This document shows positions 1 to 11,678 of a stretch of 64,000 bases of DNA, in pieces. Made by a program: the position numbers and the translations under genes. Within the stretch, counting starts at the first letter, position 1. Each line of letters opens with the position of its first letter. The DNA is from Chaetomium olivaceum (taxonomy: Eukaryota > Ascomycota > Sordariomycetes > Sordariales > Chaetomiaceae): positions 806,001 through 870,000 of the forward strand of contig JAYWVB010000003.1 in NCBI GenBank assembly GCA_039881045.1. The letters run 5' to 3'. The notes under the pieces are model-generated. The model was not told the DNA's origin and did not search any database. It worked only from the letters and a program-made list of their open reading frames with translations.

Positions 1-80
1 TCCGCCAGAATGAAAATAGAACACGGGTACAAGATACGATAGGTGGACAAATGGTACCTGTGAGCATTCGGCGTCCAAAG

Positions 81-87
81 TATAAAT
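81..87 (+). promoter_or_regulatory. TATA-like box upstream of the AA9 gene
   Basis: The heptamer TATAAAT lies about 135 bp before the AA9 start codon and is followed by a pyrimidine-rich leader with CTCTC runs. This is the usual layout of a strongly expressed fungal secreted-enzyme gene. The assignment rests on position and sequence only. Confidence 0.5.
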
Positions 88-219
88 CATCCTGTTTTCC
101 CCCATCCCATATCCCCCGAGCTCTCATCCCCAAGCCCAGGTTCTTCGAAGCAGCATACTCTCTCCTCAAGGCCAGTCAGTCGCAGTAGCATACTCTCTCA
201 GACCCGCACAGTCATCAAA

Positions 220-951
220 ATGGTTCTCTCTCCTCGTTCCGCTGCCCTTTCGGCCATCGCCTTCGCCGCCGCCGTCAACGCCCACGGCCACGTCCAGACG
301 GTTGTTGCCGAGGGTGTCACCTACACGGGCGGCATCCCCAGCGGTGCTCCAGCTGACGCTGTTGGCTGGGCGGCCGCCAACCAGGACAATGGCTTCGTCG
401 AGCCCAACTCATTCGGCACCGCGGACATCGCCTGCCACAAGAGCGCCAAGGCGCCGAGCAACTCGGTCAGCGTCAAGGCTGGCAGCACCATCACGCTGAA
501 ATGGAACACCTGGCCCGAGTCGCACAAGGGGCCCGTCATCGACTACATTGCCTCGTGCAACGGCGACTGCTCCTCGGCCAGCGCGGGCTCTCTCTCGTTC
601 GCCAAGATCGCCGAGAAGGGCCTCAACTCGGGCAACAACCCGGGCAACTGGGCCTCGGACGACCTGATCGCCAACGGTAACTCCTGGACCGTCACCATTC
701 CCAGCAACCTCGCTCCGGGTGGTTACGTTCTCCGCCACGAGATTCTCGCCCTCCACTCGGCCGGCCAGCCCAACGGCGCCCAGGCCTACCCCCAGTGCAT
801 CAACCTCGAGGTTACCGGCGGTGGCTCCGCGAAGCCCAGCGGCACTCCTGCCACATCCCTCTACACGGCCACCGACCCCGGTATCGCCTTCAACCTCTAC
901 GAGGCCTTCGACAGCTACCCCATTCCCGGCCCCGATGTGTGGAGCGCTTAG
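220..951 (+). CDS. AA9 lytic polysaccharide monooxygenase (former GH61), no CBM
   Basis: Copper enzyme that oxidatively cleaves cellulose or related glucans outside the cell. The 243-aa single-exon protein starts with a signal peptide (residues 1-21, ending VNA), so maturation exposes His22 of HGHVQ as the N-terminal copper ligand. The second ligand of the histidine brace is His102 in SHKGPVIDY. The axial Tyr190 with Gln188 sits in AQAYPQC, and His179 lies in ALHSAGQ. Cysteines at 72, 113, 117 and 193 fit the family disulfides. The length equals a bare catalytic domain: there is no linker and no CBM1, and the C-terminus ends in a short Ser/Pro/Thr tail. Substrate and regioselectivity cannot be told from this. 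The start follows the TATA-like box and an ATCAAAATGG context. Confidence 0.95.
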   Translation: MVLSPRSAALSAIAFAAAVNAHGHVQTVVAEGVTYTGGIPSGAPADAVGWAAANQDNGFVEPNSFGTADIACHKSAKAPSNSVSVKAGSTITLKWNTWPESHKGPVIDYIASCNGDCSSASAGSLSFAKIAEKGLNSGNNPGNWASDDLIANGNSWTVTIPSNLAPGGYVLRHEILALHSAGQPNGAQAYPQCINLEVTGGGSAKPSGTPATSLYTATDPGIAFNLYEAFDSYPIPGPDVWSA

Positions 952-3556
952 ATGGATTGAATTATTTTGGAGCTCATTGAGAAGCGGTGGAAGGGCATGA
1001 ATGTCATAAATTGGCCGGCTTTTTGTTTTCTTCGAGTACCATAGAATAGGAGAAGCGAGCTTTATCCGCTTGCAATGTTACATAGGCCTCGCGCCAGTAC
1101 AGCCCGCTTTATGTCCAGCGTTGTTGATGGTGATGGGACTGGACGACCCTTAACGCCCCCTAGCATCGTCCTGTTCGTACCCCCACGGAAAACAAGACCC
1201 GCCAGTGTGGCAACGGCTGTGTGGTGCTCGAGCGCGAGAAGGGCCTCGTCAAGATTCTCAATATAGCGCCACGAACATGTCGCTTAAGTGGGACATCTAA
1301 CCGGTGCTCCAACGCACATTGATTATCAATTGCTTTCCAACCGCGACTCTCGGAATACAATATTCCCATATCTCTGTGTAAACCAGATTTAAAGGCCAAG
1401 CTCGTGAGTTGTCCGCGACAATGGACGACACGCCGCTAGCTGATAGCCTGGTCCTTAGTTCAGCAAGTCATGGTTCCCAGAGTACGCTGCCCAACGCTTC
1501 GTGCCCTCGATCCCTCATCGGGACGGGCTTGTTCCTAGGGTTGGTAGTCGAGAAATGGGATGACGCGGGGATTGTATTTTAGCAGCGCTCGGTACAGTGA
1601 CCCAGTATGCCGAGTGAGGACCGACAACCCGGCCGGCGTAAACGTGATGAATAGGAAGAGGTACGCATTACTCAGCTACCAGCTCTTTGCGAAACGCATT
1701 CTTGAGTGTAAAGCAGGAAGCCAAGCATGTCGTGTCTGCCGGCCTAGCCGCACCAGCCTCCAGCCTCCAGCACGAACAGTATTTGCTAACTACCTGGTAG
1801 TGTCCACTAAGCATTGGCCAACTCGGGATATCTAGTGAACGAGGGCGTACCAAGTGCAGGTAAATCGGGCCAAGCCAGTCCCGTTCGGAGGGAGAGTCGA
1901 ACAGCAGTCCGTTTGATGCTATTGGATATTGTGGTCCCTCCCCGGGCATAACAAGGTCTTAAGATCTGAAAACAGTGCTTCGGCAGTTGCAGGCATATCC
2001 ACACTGATGTGTTCGCCAGGCATGTACCATCTTGTATACCTAGATGTCATCCGCGCCACTGCATTCCCAAACCACACACCATCCCTACGGGCCACGCCCC
2101 GTCGCCGTTGCGACGTCAAGGGCATGTGGGAGAAAATGACTCAAGTAGCTCAATATGCAACTTTCATGTGCTGAAAACCTGGAACCCATTGGATTGCGGA
2201 CTCCCCTAAACCCCTGAGAGGGCTAGAGTCTCAAACTAGTTACGTCGACCGCGGTATGTGGAAGAACGCGAGAAAAACGGAACATAAAGCTTCCTCTGAC
2301 CAGTGAGCCAATGATCCATTCCCAATTCTTAGCGAGATTCCGAAGCAGATACGAGCATGTGTTGATCACCGCCATACCTGGCTGCATCCTGCTACATCAA
2401 CTCTACGGCCGACCTCCGAACTATGAAGCGGGGAACTCATTGGCCATACTCCCGCCTTCCACGCCTCAAGAGATTGTGGATGAGGAGTGTGATTGTGGTC
2501 GATTGGGGCGCTTTGGAAAGCTACGGGACTTTCCTCACTCCCGTCCACCACGAAACTCTTGCGGTGCCGTTGCAAGCAAAACTCGCCCCCCGAGAAACAT
2601 CACAATTCCTCTTACCACCCGCTCCGTTCACAGAGCATCTCCCTACCAACCACATTTCCCTCCCTTCGCAACCTCCTCGTTTTGCCGCTGCTGGCGCTTT
2701 CTCGGTGCTGAGGCGGATCTCTGTGGATCTCTCGGCGATGCCGGTCCCACTCGATTGTGACAGCTTCAAACCCCACAAGGCTAGAAAAGGCAATGCTCGG
2801 CGAATTATTCCCATCCGGGTGATTCTCGGATCACGACGTTGTAGTGTAAAAAGGTGAGACTCTGGTTCGGGAAAGCCCACATCATTCGACACGGAAGCCG
2901 GCTTTTGGAACAGAGCTACACAGCATAGCGGGTGGCTTCACCTCGAGTCCTCAACCGAGGGATGATGCTTGGACAGTGCATAATTACCTTGACTTGCCTT
3001 GGTATCGGAACGACAAGACTCTGTCATCTTGGCGACGGCACCTCCCGCTACAGCCGCTAGCCTGGTGTGTTCAACTACCGGCGCGGCGAAAATGCTCGTT
3101 GACTTGACAAGTTGACACGCCTCGCGGCCTCTTCTGGACCCACGTCCATTCGGGCCGGGTCCGGGCTCTACCGACCCTCATCCTTGACATCCCCTCTGGG
3201 GCCCCACCTCCACTAGATGCATCAAGCCCGAATCCGGAGCAAGCCGGGGACGAGACTGGAGAAGTTGGGGATTTGTGGGGAGAGTATGGGGCCGTGTCTG
3301 GGGCTGTCGCGGAGAGAAGGGTATAGCATCGCTGCTATTTCGGACACACCTGCAAGGAGAGGTAGCTAGCGAGAGACTCCGCCGTCCCAGTGAAAGTTGG
3401 AACACGGCAACTTCCGTTCGTGCCTTTCGCACCGCAGTTATAACTCTCCCACAGCCGGCTTAACTTTCTCTACCCTCTCCTTCATTCAACAACCACTGGT
3501 TCGTCACCACTACCATTCAATTCCAGTCCGGCAGCTACCGCAGCTTTGCCTTCACC
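952..3556. other. 2.6-kb intergenic region, no supported gene
   Basis: Several open frames of 60-150 codons exist on both strands, but none shows a recognisable domain, signal peptide or consistent coding character. The last 150 bp before 3557 are pyrimidine-rich (CTTTCTCTACCCTCTCC) and are likely the promoter and leader of the sugar transporter. Confidence 0.6.
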
Positions 3557-5245
3557 ATGGCGGACAAGCCCAATGACACCCACGTCGAGCAGCCGGACCT
3601 GGTCTGGGAGGAGAAGGAGAAGGGCCTTTCCCTTGCTCCAAACGAGCCCAGCGACGAGGAGGTCGACGCCTTTATCGACGACATGGAGGCCCAGCTCGCG
3701 GCGGCGGGCGGGCTGCGCCAGGGATTACTGGACCTCGAGTTCAAAAACCCAAAACACTTCACCTGGGTCATCATCGCCTTCGCGTCCATGGGTGGCCTGC
3801 TCTCCGGCCTAGACCAGTCAACCATCTCGGGCGCCAATCTGTTCTTGCCCGTTGACCTTGGGCTGGACACGAGGCAGAACAGTCTCGTCAACGCAGCTAT
3901 GCCCCTCGGCGCTGTCGGCGGCGCGCTGATCCTGTCGCCCTGCAACGAGTGGACTGGCCGGCGGTGGTCCATCATTATTTCATGCATCTTGTACACAATT
4001 GGCGCTGCGCTGGAGGCCGGAGCCATCAACTATGGTATGCACACCCTTTCTCGCTGCTTTGCCTAGTCGCTGACTCCCAATCCAGCCATGATCATCGCTG
4101 GACGGGTGCTGCTCGGCATGGGCGTAGGGTTGGAGGGAGGCACAGTCCCCGTCTATGTGGCCGAGACAGCTGAGCGCAAAGTGCGCGGCAACCTCGTGTC
4201 GCTATACCAGCTCAACATTGCCCTCGGCGAGGTCCTTGGCTACGCTGTGGCAGCCATGTTCCTGCGCGTGCCCGGCAACTGGCGTTACATGCTGGGTTCG
4301 TCCCTGGTATTCTCGACCATCATGCTGGTGGGCATGCTCTTCCTCCCCGAGTCCCCGCGCTTTCTCGTACACAAGGGCCGTACTCTGGACGCGTACTGCG
4401 TGTGGAAGCGCATCCGCGGCATCAGCAACCGCGAATCACGCCACGAGTTTTTCGTCATGAATGCGTCCGTCCGGGAGGAGGCGCGCGTCGTCGCCGAAAG
4501 CGCAGTCAACAAGCGCTTCCCCTGGCTCGACTTCTTCACCGTCCCCCGCGCCCGCCGCGCGCTCATCTACGCCAACATCATGATTTTGCTGGGCCAGCTG
4601 ACGGGCGTCAACGCCATCATGTACTACATGTCGGTGCTCATGAACCAGATCGGCTTCGACAAGGAACAGGCCAACTACATGTCGCTCGTCGGCGGCGGGT
4701 CCCTGCTGCTGGGCACCATCCCGGCGGTCCTCTTCATGGAGCGGTACGGCCGCCGCTTCTGGGCCAACACCATGCTTCCTGGTTTCGTCGTCGGTTTGGT
4801 TGTCATTGGCGCGAGCTACCAGATTAATCTCAAGACCAACCTCCAAGCTGCCGAGGCCACCTACCTCATTGGCCTGATCCTCTACATGGGCTTCTTCGGG
4901 TGCTACGCCTGTCTAACATGGGTGGTTCCGTCCGAGGTCTACCCGACATACCTGCGTTCCTACGGCATGACCACCTCGACAGCCCTTCTGTTCCTGGCCT
5001 CGTTCGTCGTCACGTACAACTTCTCGGCCATGCAGGAGGCCATGACGCGAACGGGCATGACGCTAGGATTCTACGGCGGGATTGCAGTGCTAGGTTGGAT
5101 CTATCAGCTTTTATTCATGCCGGAAACGAAGGACAAGACGCTCGAGGAAATCGACCTGTTGTTTCAGCGTTCAACGTTGGAAACCGTTGCCGAGAACGTA
5201 AGGAATCTGAGGGCGGGCTTTGGTCGCTTCTTTACTAGGAGGTAG
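3557..5245 (+). CDS. MFS sugar transporter (sugar porter family)
   Basis: Predicted 12-TM plasma-membrane sugar or polyol transporter of 545 aa. Two exons: 3557-4034 and 4086-5245, with a 51-nt GTATGC...CCAG intron; joining gives INYAMIIAGRVLLG without a break. Sugar-porter signatures are visible: GGLLSGLDQSTISG in TM1, ExTGRRWS after TM2, GRVLLGMGVGLEGG...VPVYVAE in TM4-5, PESPRFLVHKGR before the central loop, GQLTGVNAIMYY in TM7, ERYGRR, and a cytosolic PETKDKTLEEID tail. The acidic N-terminal 60 residues are cytosolic. Substrate is not predictable; its location near AA9 suggests, but does not show, uptake of biomass sugars. Confidence 0.92.
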
Positions 5246-5554
5246 AAGTATATAGCTCTACTTACGATGGAGGACGCGATCGTGGTATTGGTTGTAGAAA
5301 CGGCAGCGAAAGGGGGTTGCCGGATGTTTGGGTATTGGGAGTGGACTAAGCTCCTTCCCGCTGCAAGCGATACACTGATTCATCCCTACCGCAGTGCCCA
5401 AACGAGATTTATTGCGATGACGTTCACGATTACAGCCGTAGTGGACGCCGTCTATATTACATTGGCATTTTGCTGGGTCGTGTTCCTCCATTCTCCCTGG
5501 CCATGACCGTCAAGAACGGCGACATGTCACCTACTGCTGCAGTGCGTCCTTAAT

Positions 5555-5945
5555 CTAGACAAAATCGCAACATTTGTAGCTGCTTCCTCCGGGGCAGAGT
5601 CCTATTCTCAAACGTTCAGTATTCATCCTAGTTGATGATTCAAAACTATGTAAATCAGGAGAGGTACAGACCGGATCGCCATGTACCATCACAGGCAGTG
5701 TTGGTCCACTGGCACATTGACTCATCGCCGAAGCACCGGTACATGGTGCAGCATTTGACGTCGGCTGGGTCGTTGGGGCATCCGCCATTGATGGTCGACC
5801 CGCCAAACGAAGCGCAAGTCGAGGTCGAAACGCAGATGCCTTGCCTCCTTGCCGTGCCCGTTGCGGTGCCGGAGCAGTGGTCATTGAGGGCGGCCATGGC
5901 AGTGAGGGGGCTCAAGGCCAGAAGAAGGTAGTGGATGGATCGCAT
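5555..5945 (-). CDS. Small secreted cysteine-rich protein with repeated Cys module
   Basis: Starts at 5945 with MRSIHYLLLALSPLTAMA, a clear signal peptide; an in-frame Met 24 codons upstream is less likely. The mature part has Cys motifs (DHCSG, GICVST, GGCPNDPADVKCC, CQWT, ACDG). One intron follows: the frame after ACDGT fails, but GLCPGGSSYKCCDFV in another frame downstream completes a second CP...KCC repeat. The exact junction is uncertain (donor GTACAT or GTACCT near 5668-5686; acceptor near 5600-5606). The pattern GxCxxxxxC...GxCP..xxVKCC resembles the module found at the N-terminus of some fungal secreted lysozyme or peptidase-like proteins; here it stands alone. It could be a small effector-like or wall-active protein. 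Function unknown. Confidence 0.7.
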
Positions 5946-7158
5946 GGTGAGTGAATGTATCCGAGACGGTCGAGATGGTAAAGTGAAGATGCTAAACTCC
6001 TGGAGATGAATTGCCATCTTATAGATCTAAGCCGGTGAAAACCAGTCTAAGTATACATGTGCCGTGATGTAGAAAATTCAGTAAGACGGGCATTCCGAGC
6101 CCGCGTATTGAAGGGCCAACGTCCCACTCGAAGGCTTCATAATCCCCACGTGCGAATGGCGCCTTGCCACTTTCAGGGAGGCCATGCTGGGCGTGGCCCA
6201 TGGCAGCTGAACGCGGGGTTTGTACATACTTGGGCGACTGTCCATTGCCATTTAGAATAGTCCTCGTTTAAGGTAACTATTGTATGCAATGATACGCTAG
6301 AGCGGAGGATGCATCCCTACCCTCCCCAAAGGACCGTACCAGTCTTTGAAGAACGGACACAAGGGGTTTCGAGCTTTGACCTGCTTCTTGGACTTTTCTT
6401 CCAGCTGCTTATACCGCCCTTGCCATTGGTCGACGGCAGTTCTTTGCTGAGCCCGCAAAATGCCCTTCGACGTGTCTTCCGCGAATTAGAATGTCTCTTC
6501 CACGCGTCGGGTCGAGAAGGGCAGTTTGGAGAACTCGATCGCTATTGCAGCGGTAGCGACAATTGGAAGCTAACGTGTCGATTTCGCAGCGGCTGTCACA
6601 GGGGTGAACTGGACGCGATGGCACTTAATATTAGCAACTAGTCCCAGTAAGAAACGCCCTCTTCTGTTCATAAGGCTATTGCTGTAAAACTATCGGACTA
6701 TGCTTGTGGCTCTCCAACCCAGGATACTGACACCCAACATCATGCAGGCGGTGCAATGTCTTGAACGCGGCCTAACATCTGCTGCCCTGGGTATCGAGAG
6801 GCTATGCGGGCAGGAGGATACGAAGCATATACCATACATCAGAGGCAAGCCGGCGTCTGTTCCGGCCACCACGTCTCAGCCCGCGTGTTGCCTCTTCAGC
6901 CCCTACTGCAGACGAAAACTCGAAACAGAGCATGAAGTCAGGCAAGGATTCCGGCTCAGCCCCTCACGCTCGATAATTTGGCAACGATGACCTAAATCCA
7001 ATTCTTGCTGCTGAGCCTGGAAGGTATGATGGAATTTCGAGTGTCCGAGCCATTTCCCTCCGTTAATCCCGGCCCCATTTCGGGACTCGATTGCCGTCTT
7101 CCGCCTCGAGGCGTGTCCCCTGTCCCCAACCTACCACTCTACAGCAAATTTCAAAACA
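5946..7158. other. Gene-poor stretch between the Cys-rich gene and the WD40 relic
   Basis: Only short open frames without recognisable domains are seen on either strand. It may include more decayed parts of the WD40 gene's 5' end, but I cannot read any. Confidence 0.5.
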
Positions 7159-8735
7159 TGGATAAGGGACGGATTCTTCCAGTCAAAGCTCCCAGTGATC
7201 GATGCGTTGAAGTTCTCCCCCTGTGGAAGTCATCTCGCCTGCCCGCGAAACGACGACTCGGTTAGTATCTGGGATATGCAGGCATCAGGGGCAGAGTTAC
7301 CAAGCCGGGTCCATCCACGCGGTTATTTGGTGCCGGCAGAAACGGAAGAGTCTGGTAGACACCAGCCGGCTGAGCTTCCGTTTCCAATTTACTCTCCGGA
7401 TGGGAAGATCTGCGGAACCAGCAGTGCGGGCAAAGTCAATCTGTGGGAGGTGGCAACTGCGTCGGTCAAAGTGTAACTCGATGGCACACCTTCGCTCAGC
7501 CTCGACATTGTCCGCAGCGGAGGGATGGTCAATCCTGTTTGGACTGCCCTGAGTTAGGCGTTCTCTCCGGACTCGAGGTTCGCTGTCACAACCATCTCAA
7601 ACAGGCTGCACCTGGTCAACACCCATGACTGGGCGGACATACAGACGGAACTGCCAGGGGGTGTTGCGGCTCTGGCGTTCAACTCGCAAAGCACACACTT
7701 GGCGCTTGCCACATGCACCGAGCCTCCGCTGGTGCTCCTCTTCGACACGGCCACGGGACGATGCATTTTCCGGCACGAGGCGCGCTGCAAGAGGGTCTAC
7801 GCAATGGCCTTCTCCTCTTCGGGCACACTCATCGTTGGCGGGGCGACCTCTATTATGTGTGGGAAAAATCAGACTACAGCAGTCCAAGTTCGTTGACGGT
7901 CCCTCCGCAGTGCCTTAAAACATCGCGCCACGATCCCCTCTTCGGTGACATACACAGATCATGAGAATGGAGTTATCTAGAGACAATGTCACGGCCGTCT
8001 TCATCATCCGCTGCTTTCGAGAGGCATACCTTGGGATCCAGTTTTCGACATATGCGGAGATGATCACCTTAGGCGGTTCCGCCACCGTAAACCCGCGAAC
8101 CAAACTCCTAGGGATCCGTTTCTCGCCAATGAGTGAAACCTTGGCGTCATTGACCATCCCATAGACAACGTGGCGGTCAGGGTGCAAGGCCGTGTTGAAT
8201 ACGCAGCAAGGAGATGGACGTCGGACGGTTTCCCCGGCGTAGAATTCACCGCGTCATGTCGTTTCGGGAGTTGGCCGGAAGCCGTAACAGTGGGCGGTAT
8301 CGAAGTTACGCGCCCCGCGCAACAAAACGGCAACACATGCGCCTACCTCGAGGTTGAGCAGGAAGAAGGATTCAGCTGGGTGACATGGAGAGGCAAAAGG
8401 ATAGTATGCCTCCCACACCAAATCCGGTGGGCCCGCCGTGATCTGTATAACAGGTCTCTCATAATAGCCCATGAGCCTGCAGGCGTCTCCTTTGTTCTTT
8501 TCTGTTGTAGCTGGGGAAATTCACAAAAGAAGGGGAATACTCTGGCGTGTTGGGACACCCGGTGCCGGGTGGCCACCGGCGAGTCACATCTGAGGGACTG
8601 TTTCCGCTCGCTCGCGTTCCAGATGGACCTGCAATCCTGTATATTTACATCATGCAAGCACTTGTACAGCTACTCAAGACAAACTCGGCTGGGTTAAGAC
8701 CGTTGGGCGACGACTCTATGGGATCATGGTTCAAA
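7159..8735 (+). pseudogene. Decayed WD40-repeat gene, likely C-terminal half of an NLR/NWD-type protein
   Basis: Fragments in shifting frames read as consecutive WD40 repeats: IDALKFSPCGSHLAC...VSIWDMQ (7190-7290), FPIYSPDGKICGTS...VNLWEV (7379-7455), then a longer coherent stretch (about 7558-7890) with AFSPDSRFAVTTISNRLHLV, GGVAALAFNSQSTHLALA, LLFDTATGRCIF and VYAMAFSSSGTLIVGG. RTKLLGIRFSPMSETLASL follows at 8095-8160, and near 8370-8440 SWVTWRGKRIVCLPHQIRW resembles the closing 'W.G...LWLPPEYRP' of fungal NACHT-WD40 proteins. Stops and frameshifts between these pieces rule out a single product. No NACHT domain is visible upstream, so the receptor identity is inference from the C-terminal signature. 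Confidence 0.7.
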
Positions 8736-9044
8736 GTTGAAGAGTAAACACGAGGACCAGCACGGCCACCAAGGCCTCTACGATGTAACGTAAAGCTGAC
8801 ATTCCGCTCAGGAGCTCGACATTGGACCTCGCCATTGGTTGAAGGGATGCCAGTAAGATGGCCCCGCACACTCTGGTTAGTGCCCTGGGTTCGTTTGTCT
8901 GTGGGATTGCGGGGGAAGATGTTGTAGGATCACTGCTTACCGTACATAAGAGTCTGGTTCCCTCGAATCTTGGGCTTGGAGCATTTTCACCGTACACTTC
9001 GATTCTTCCTACCACCCTCTGACTTCTTTTGACTCGGACTCACC

Positions 9045-10971
9045 ATGGGCCTCTACAACAAACTTCCCGACGATATCCAGGAGGTGGATGTCATCATCGC
9101 CGGCGGCAAGTACCCATGCTCGAACTAGCTACGCTTCGAAATGCTGACAACTCCCAGGCGGCACAACGGCCTGCGTTATTGCCTCACGACTGGCGGCTGC
9201 AGACCCAAACCTGTCGATCCTGATGGTCGAGGGCGGCCAGAACAACGCCAATGTCCCAACCATTACTCACCCCGCTTTCTTCTTAGCCCATCTCGCACCC
9301 GGCAGCACGACAAACCTCTTCTACAAAACCAACAAGTCGGCCGCTCTAGCTGACCGTGAGCTCATCTTGCCGTCCGGCGGCGTGCTCGGTGGAGGGTCGT
9401 CCACAAACTTCATGATGTACAGCCGGGCCCAAAAGTCCGACTTTGACTCCTGGAATGTCACGGGGTGGTCTGGCGCGGACATGTTGCCCTACTTGAAAAA
9501 GGTAATCTGCCCGTCCGTCCCTACAGGCTCCCATGTACTGAAACCTGCCAAGCTCGAGACATACCATGGCAAAGACGAAAAAGGCGTTCATGGCCACGAT
9601 GGCCCTATTCACGTCTCCCGCGGCACGTACCACTCGAAGAGGGTCGAGGATGAGTTCATCGCTGCGACAACGAAGATCGGGTGGCCTGAAGTGGAGGACG
9701 TGCAGGACTTGGAGGCTGTGAATGTCGTGGGGCGTGCCTATCGCTACGTTGCCCCCGATGGCAGGCGACAGGACGCGGCGACCTGCTATCTTCATCCTCT
9801 GTTGAACGACGGGAAGCACCCCAACCTGCACGTGTTAGTCGAGTCCCAGGTGAAGCGGGTCCTATTCGACAACAACAAGGCGGTCGGTGTTGAGCTCCGG
9901 TCGAACCCGGTCTTCGGTGGCAGCGCAAGCGATGTCAAGACCGTCAAAGCGCGCAGACTTGTTGTTCTATCGTGTGGAGCCTGCGGCACACCCTCCCTGT
10001 TGGAAAGATCCGGCGTCGGCAACCGAGCGGTCTTACAGGCTGCAGGAGTGCCTGTTGTGGTGGAGGCACCCGGTGTTGGAAATGGTTACCAGGACCATCA
10101 CTTGGCTATTTACCCATACCTCAACTCTCTGGATGCCAGCGACACGCTCGACGATCTGGCGTACGGTCGCATGGGAAGCCCGGAAGACCTAATCAAAGCA
10201 CAGCACCCGATGTTGGGTTGGAACGCGCAAGAGGTCCAAGGGAAGGCCCGGCCGACGGACGCAGAGGTTGCCGCCCTCGGACCCGAGTTCAAAAAGGCAT
10301 GGGACCGGGAGTTCAGAGATCATCTTGAGAAACCTACCGTGATTTTCTCTGTGCTCGCCGGGTTCCCTGGGGACCCGAGCCGCTCAACCGGCGGCCCTGG
10401 GCTGGCCATAACGGCCTTCACTGTCTACCCGTTTTCCCGTGGGCACATCCACATCACGGGGCCGCAGCTCGAAGATCCAGTCGATTTTGACAATGGGTTC
10501 TTTGCTGACGAGGGCGAGCTGGATATCAAGAAGCACCAATGGACCTACAAGAAGCAGCGGGAGATCATGCGGCGAATGTCCTCCTATCGGGGCGAGTTGG
10601 CCGCGTGCCACCCGCCTTTTGCACCCGGTTCACAGGCCGCAAGCATCAGCCTTGAAGACGGGCCGCTCCCAGCCGACGCACCTGACATCGAGTACTCGGC
10701 CGAGGATGATGCCGTGCTTGAAAAGTGGTTGCGCGAGAACATCACACCACACTTGTGGCATTCTCTCGGGACGTGCAAGATGGCGCCGCGCAATGAGGGC
10801 GGCGTGGTGAATGGGAACCTTGACGTTTATGGCGTCGAGGGACTCAAGGTTGCCGATATGAGTATTGTGCCTCGCAACGTTGCTGCGAATACGAACAACA
10901 CTGCCTTGGTAATTGGTGAGAAGGCTGCTGATATCTTCATCAAGGAGTTGGGCTTGAGTTTGGGTCAGTGA
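9045..10971 (+). CDS. Alcohol-oxidase-like GMC oxidoreductase (AA3_3 type)
   Basis: FAD-dependent oxidase or dehydrogenase, about 607 aa. Exons: 9045-9105, 9158-9501, 9553-10971. The first intron (9106-9157) has a GC donor (G|GCAAGT) and CAG acceptor; only this splice restores the FAD-binding IIAGGGTTACVIASRL. The second intron (51 nt, GTAATC...CAAG) is in frame and free of stops, but removal gives LKKLETYHG as in alcohol oxidases. GMC signatures: LPSGGVLGGGSSTNFMMY and GACGTPSLLERSGVG. The active site has His538 in LWHSLGTCKM and Asn581 in AANTNNTAL, the His/Asn pair of the methanol/alcohol oxidase branch. It is shorter than methanol oxidases and ends SLGQ, without a PTS1 peroxisomal signal, so cytosolic location and a different alcohol substrate are likely. 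Confidence 0.9.
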
Positions 10972-11678
10972 AGCGTGAGTTAGTGAGCTTAGGATAAACC
11001 TCTTTTCGCTGGACGGCCGCCCTTTACCTAGCTCCAACTTCACCCCATACGGGACGTAAACGGATTGACTTATATGAGCGCCTTGCTATTCGCCAACGTA
11101 CCTTGGGCTATACATTTCATGTTATTCTTGGAGTAGTAACGGAGGAGACCCCTAGAACGCTATTATATCGAAAGTGCTGATTGTAACGGGCTGTGCCCGA
11201 GGTGGGCCTCGGTAACCCTCGGCCAGCTCACGTACAAGCACGATCCACCGAACCCCTGGATGAAGCTATTCCCAGTTGCCCCACAGCACACCGAACATTC
11301 TAGCAATGCGCTCGGGCCACCACACTCGCGATCATAAAGCAGCCACGAGCTGCCAGACTCCCTCATCTTTCATTTTCTTCTTCAAGCTTAGTGTACTCGT
11401 AGAGTCGTCACCAGCTAGTTGCAATATACTCCTGGGACCGTTACACTGATGGCCTCTAGCATGTTTGGCCGTTTCTAATCGGCCTCCAAGTCTGGTGGGA
11501 GGCAAATGAGATGCCGAGGGTTAAGTGTGTAGATTAACGCAATCAAGTCGGAAATTGACTAGAATTTCCGATCCTGAGTACATGTCTACCCATCCAGGTA
11601 GGAATGTTTACACTGCCCCCCTGATAGAGGCTTCCATCGTTTCGAATGCACTGCCATTCAAACACAAATCCTCCTGCA
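10972..11678. other. Convergent intergenic region, no gene seen
   Basis: Lies between the 3' ends of the GMC and F-box-like genes. Only short frames without domains are present. Confidence 0.6.

Noticed and set aside
2311..2857. Overlapping 144-149 codon frames
   Set aside because: Two frames overlap with no domain; neither is preferred.
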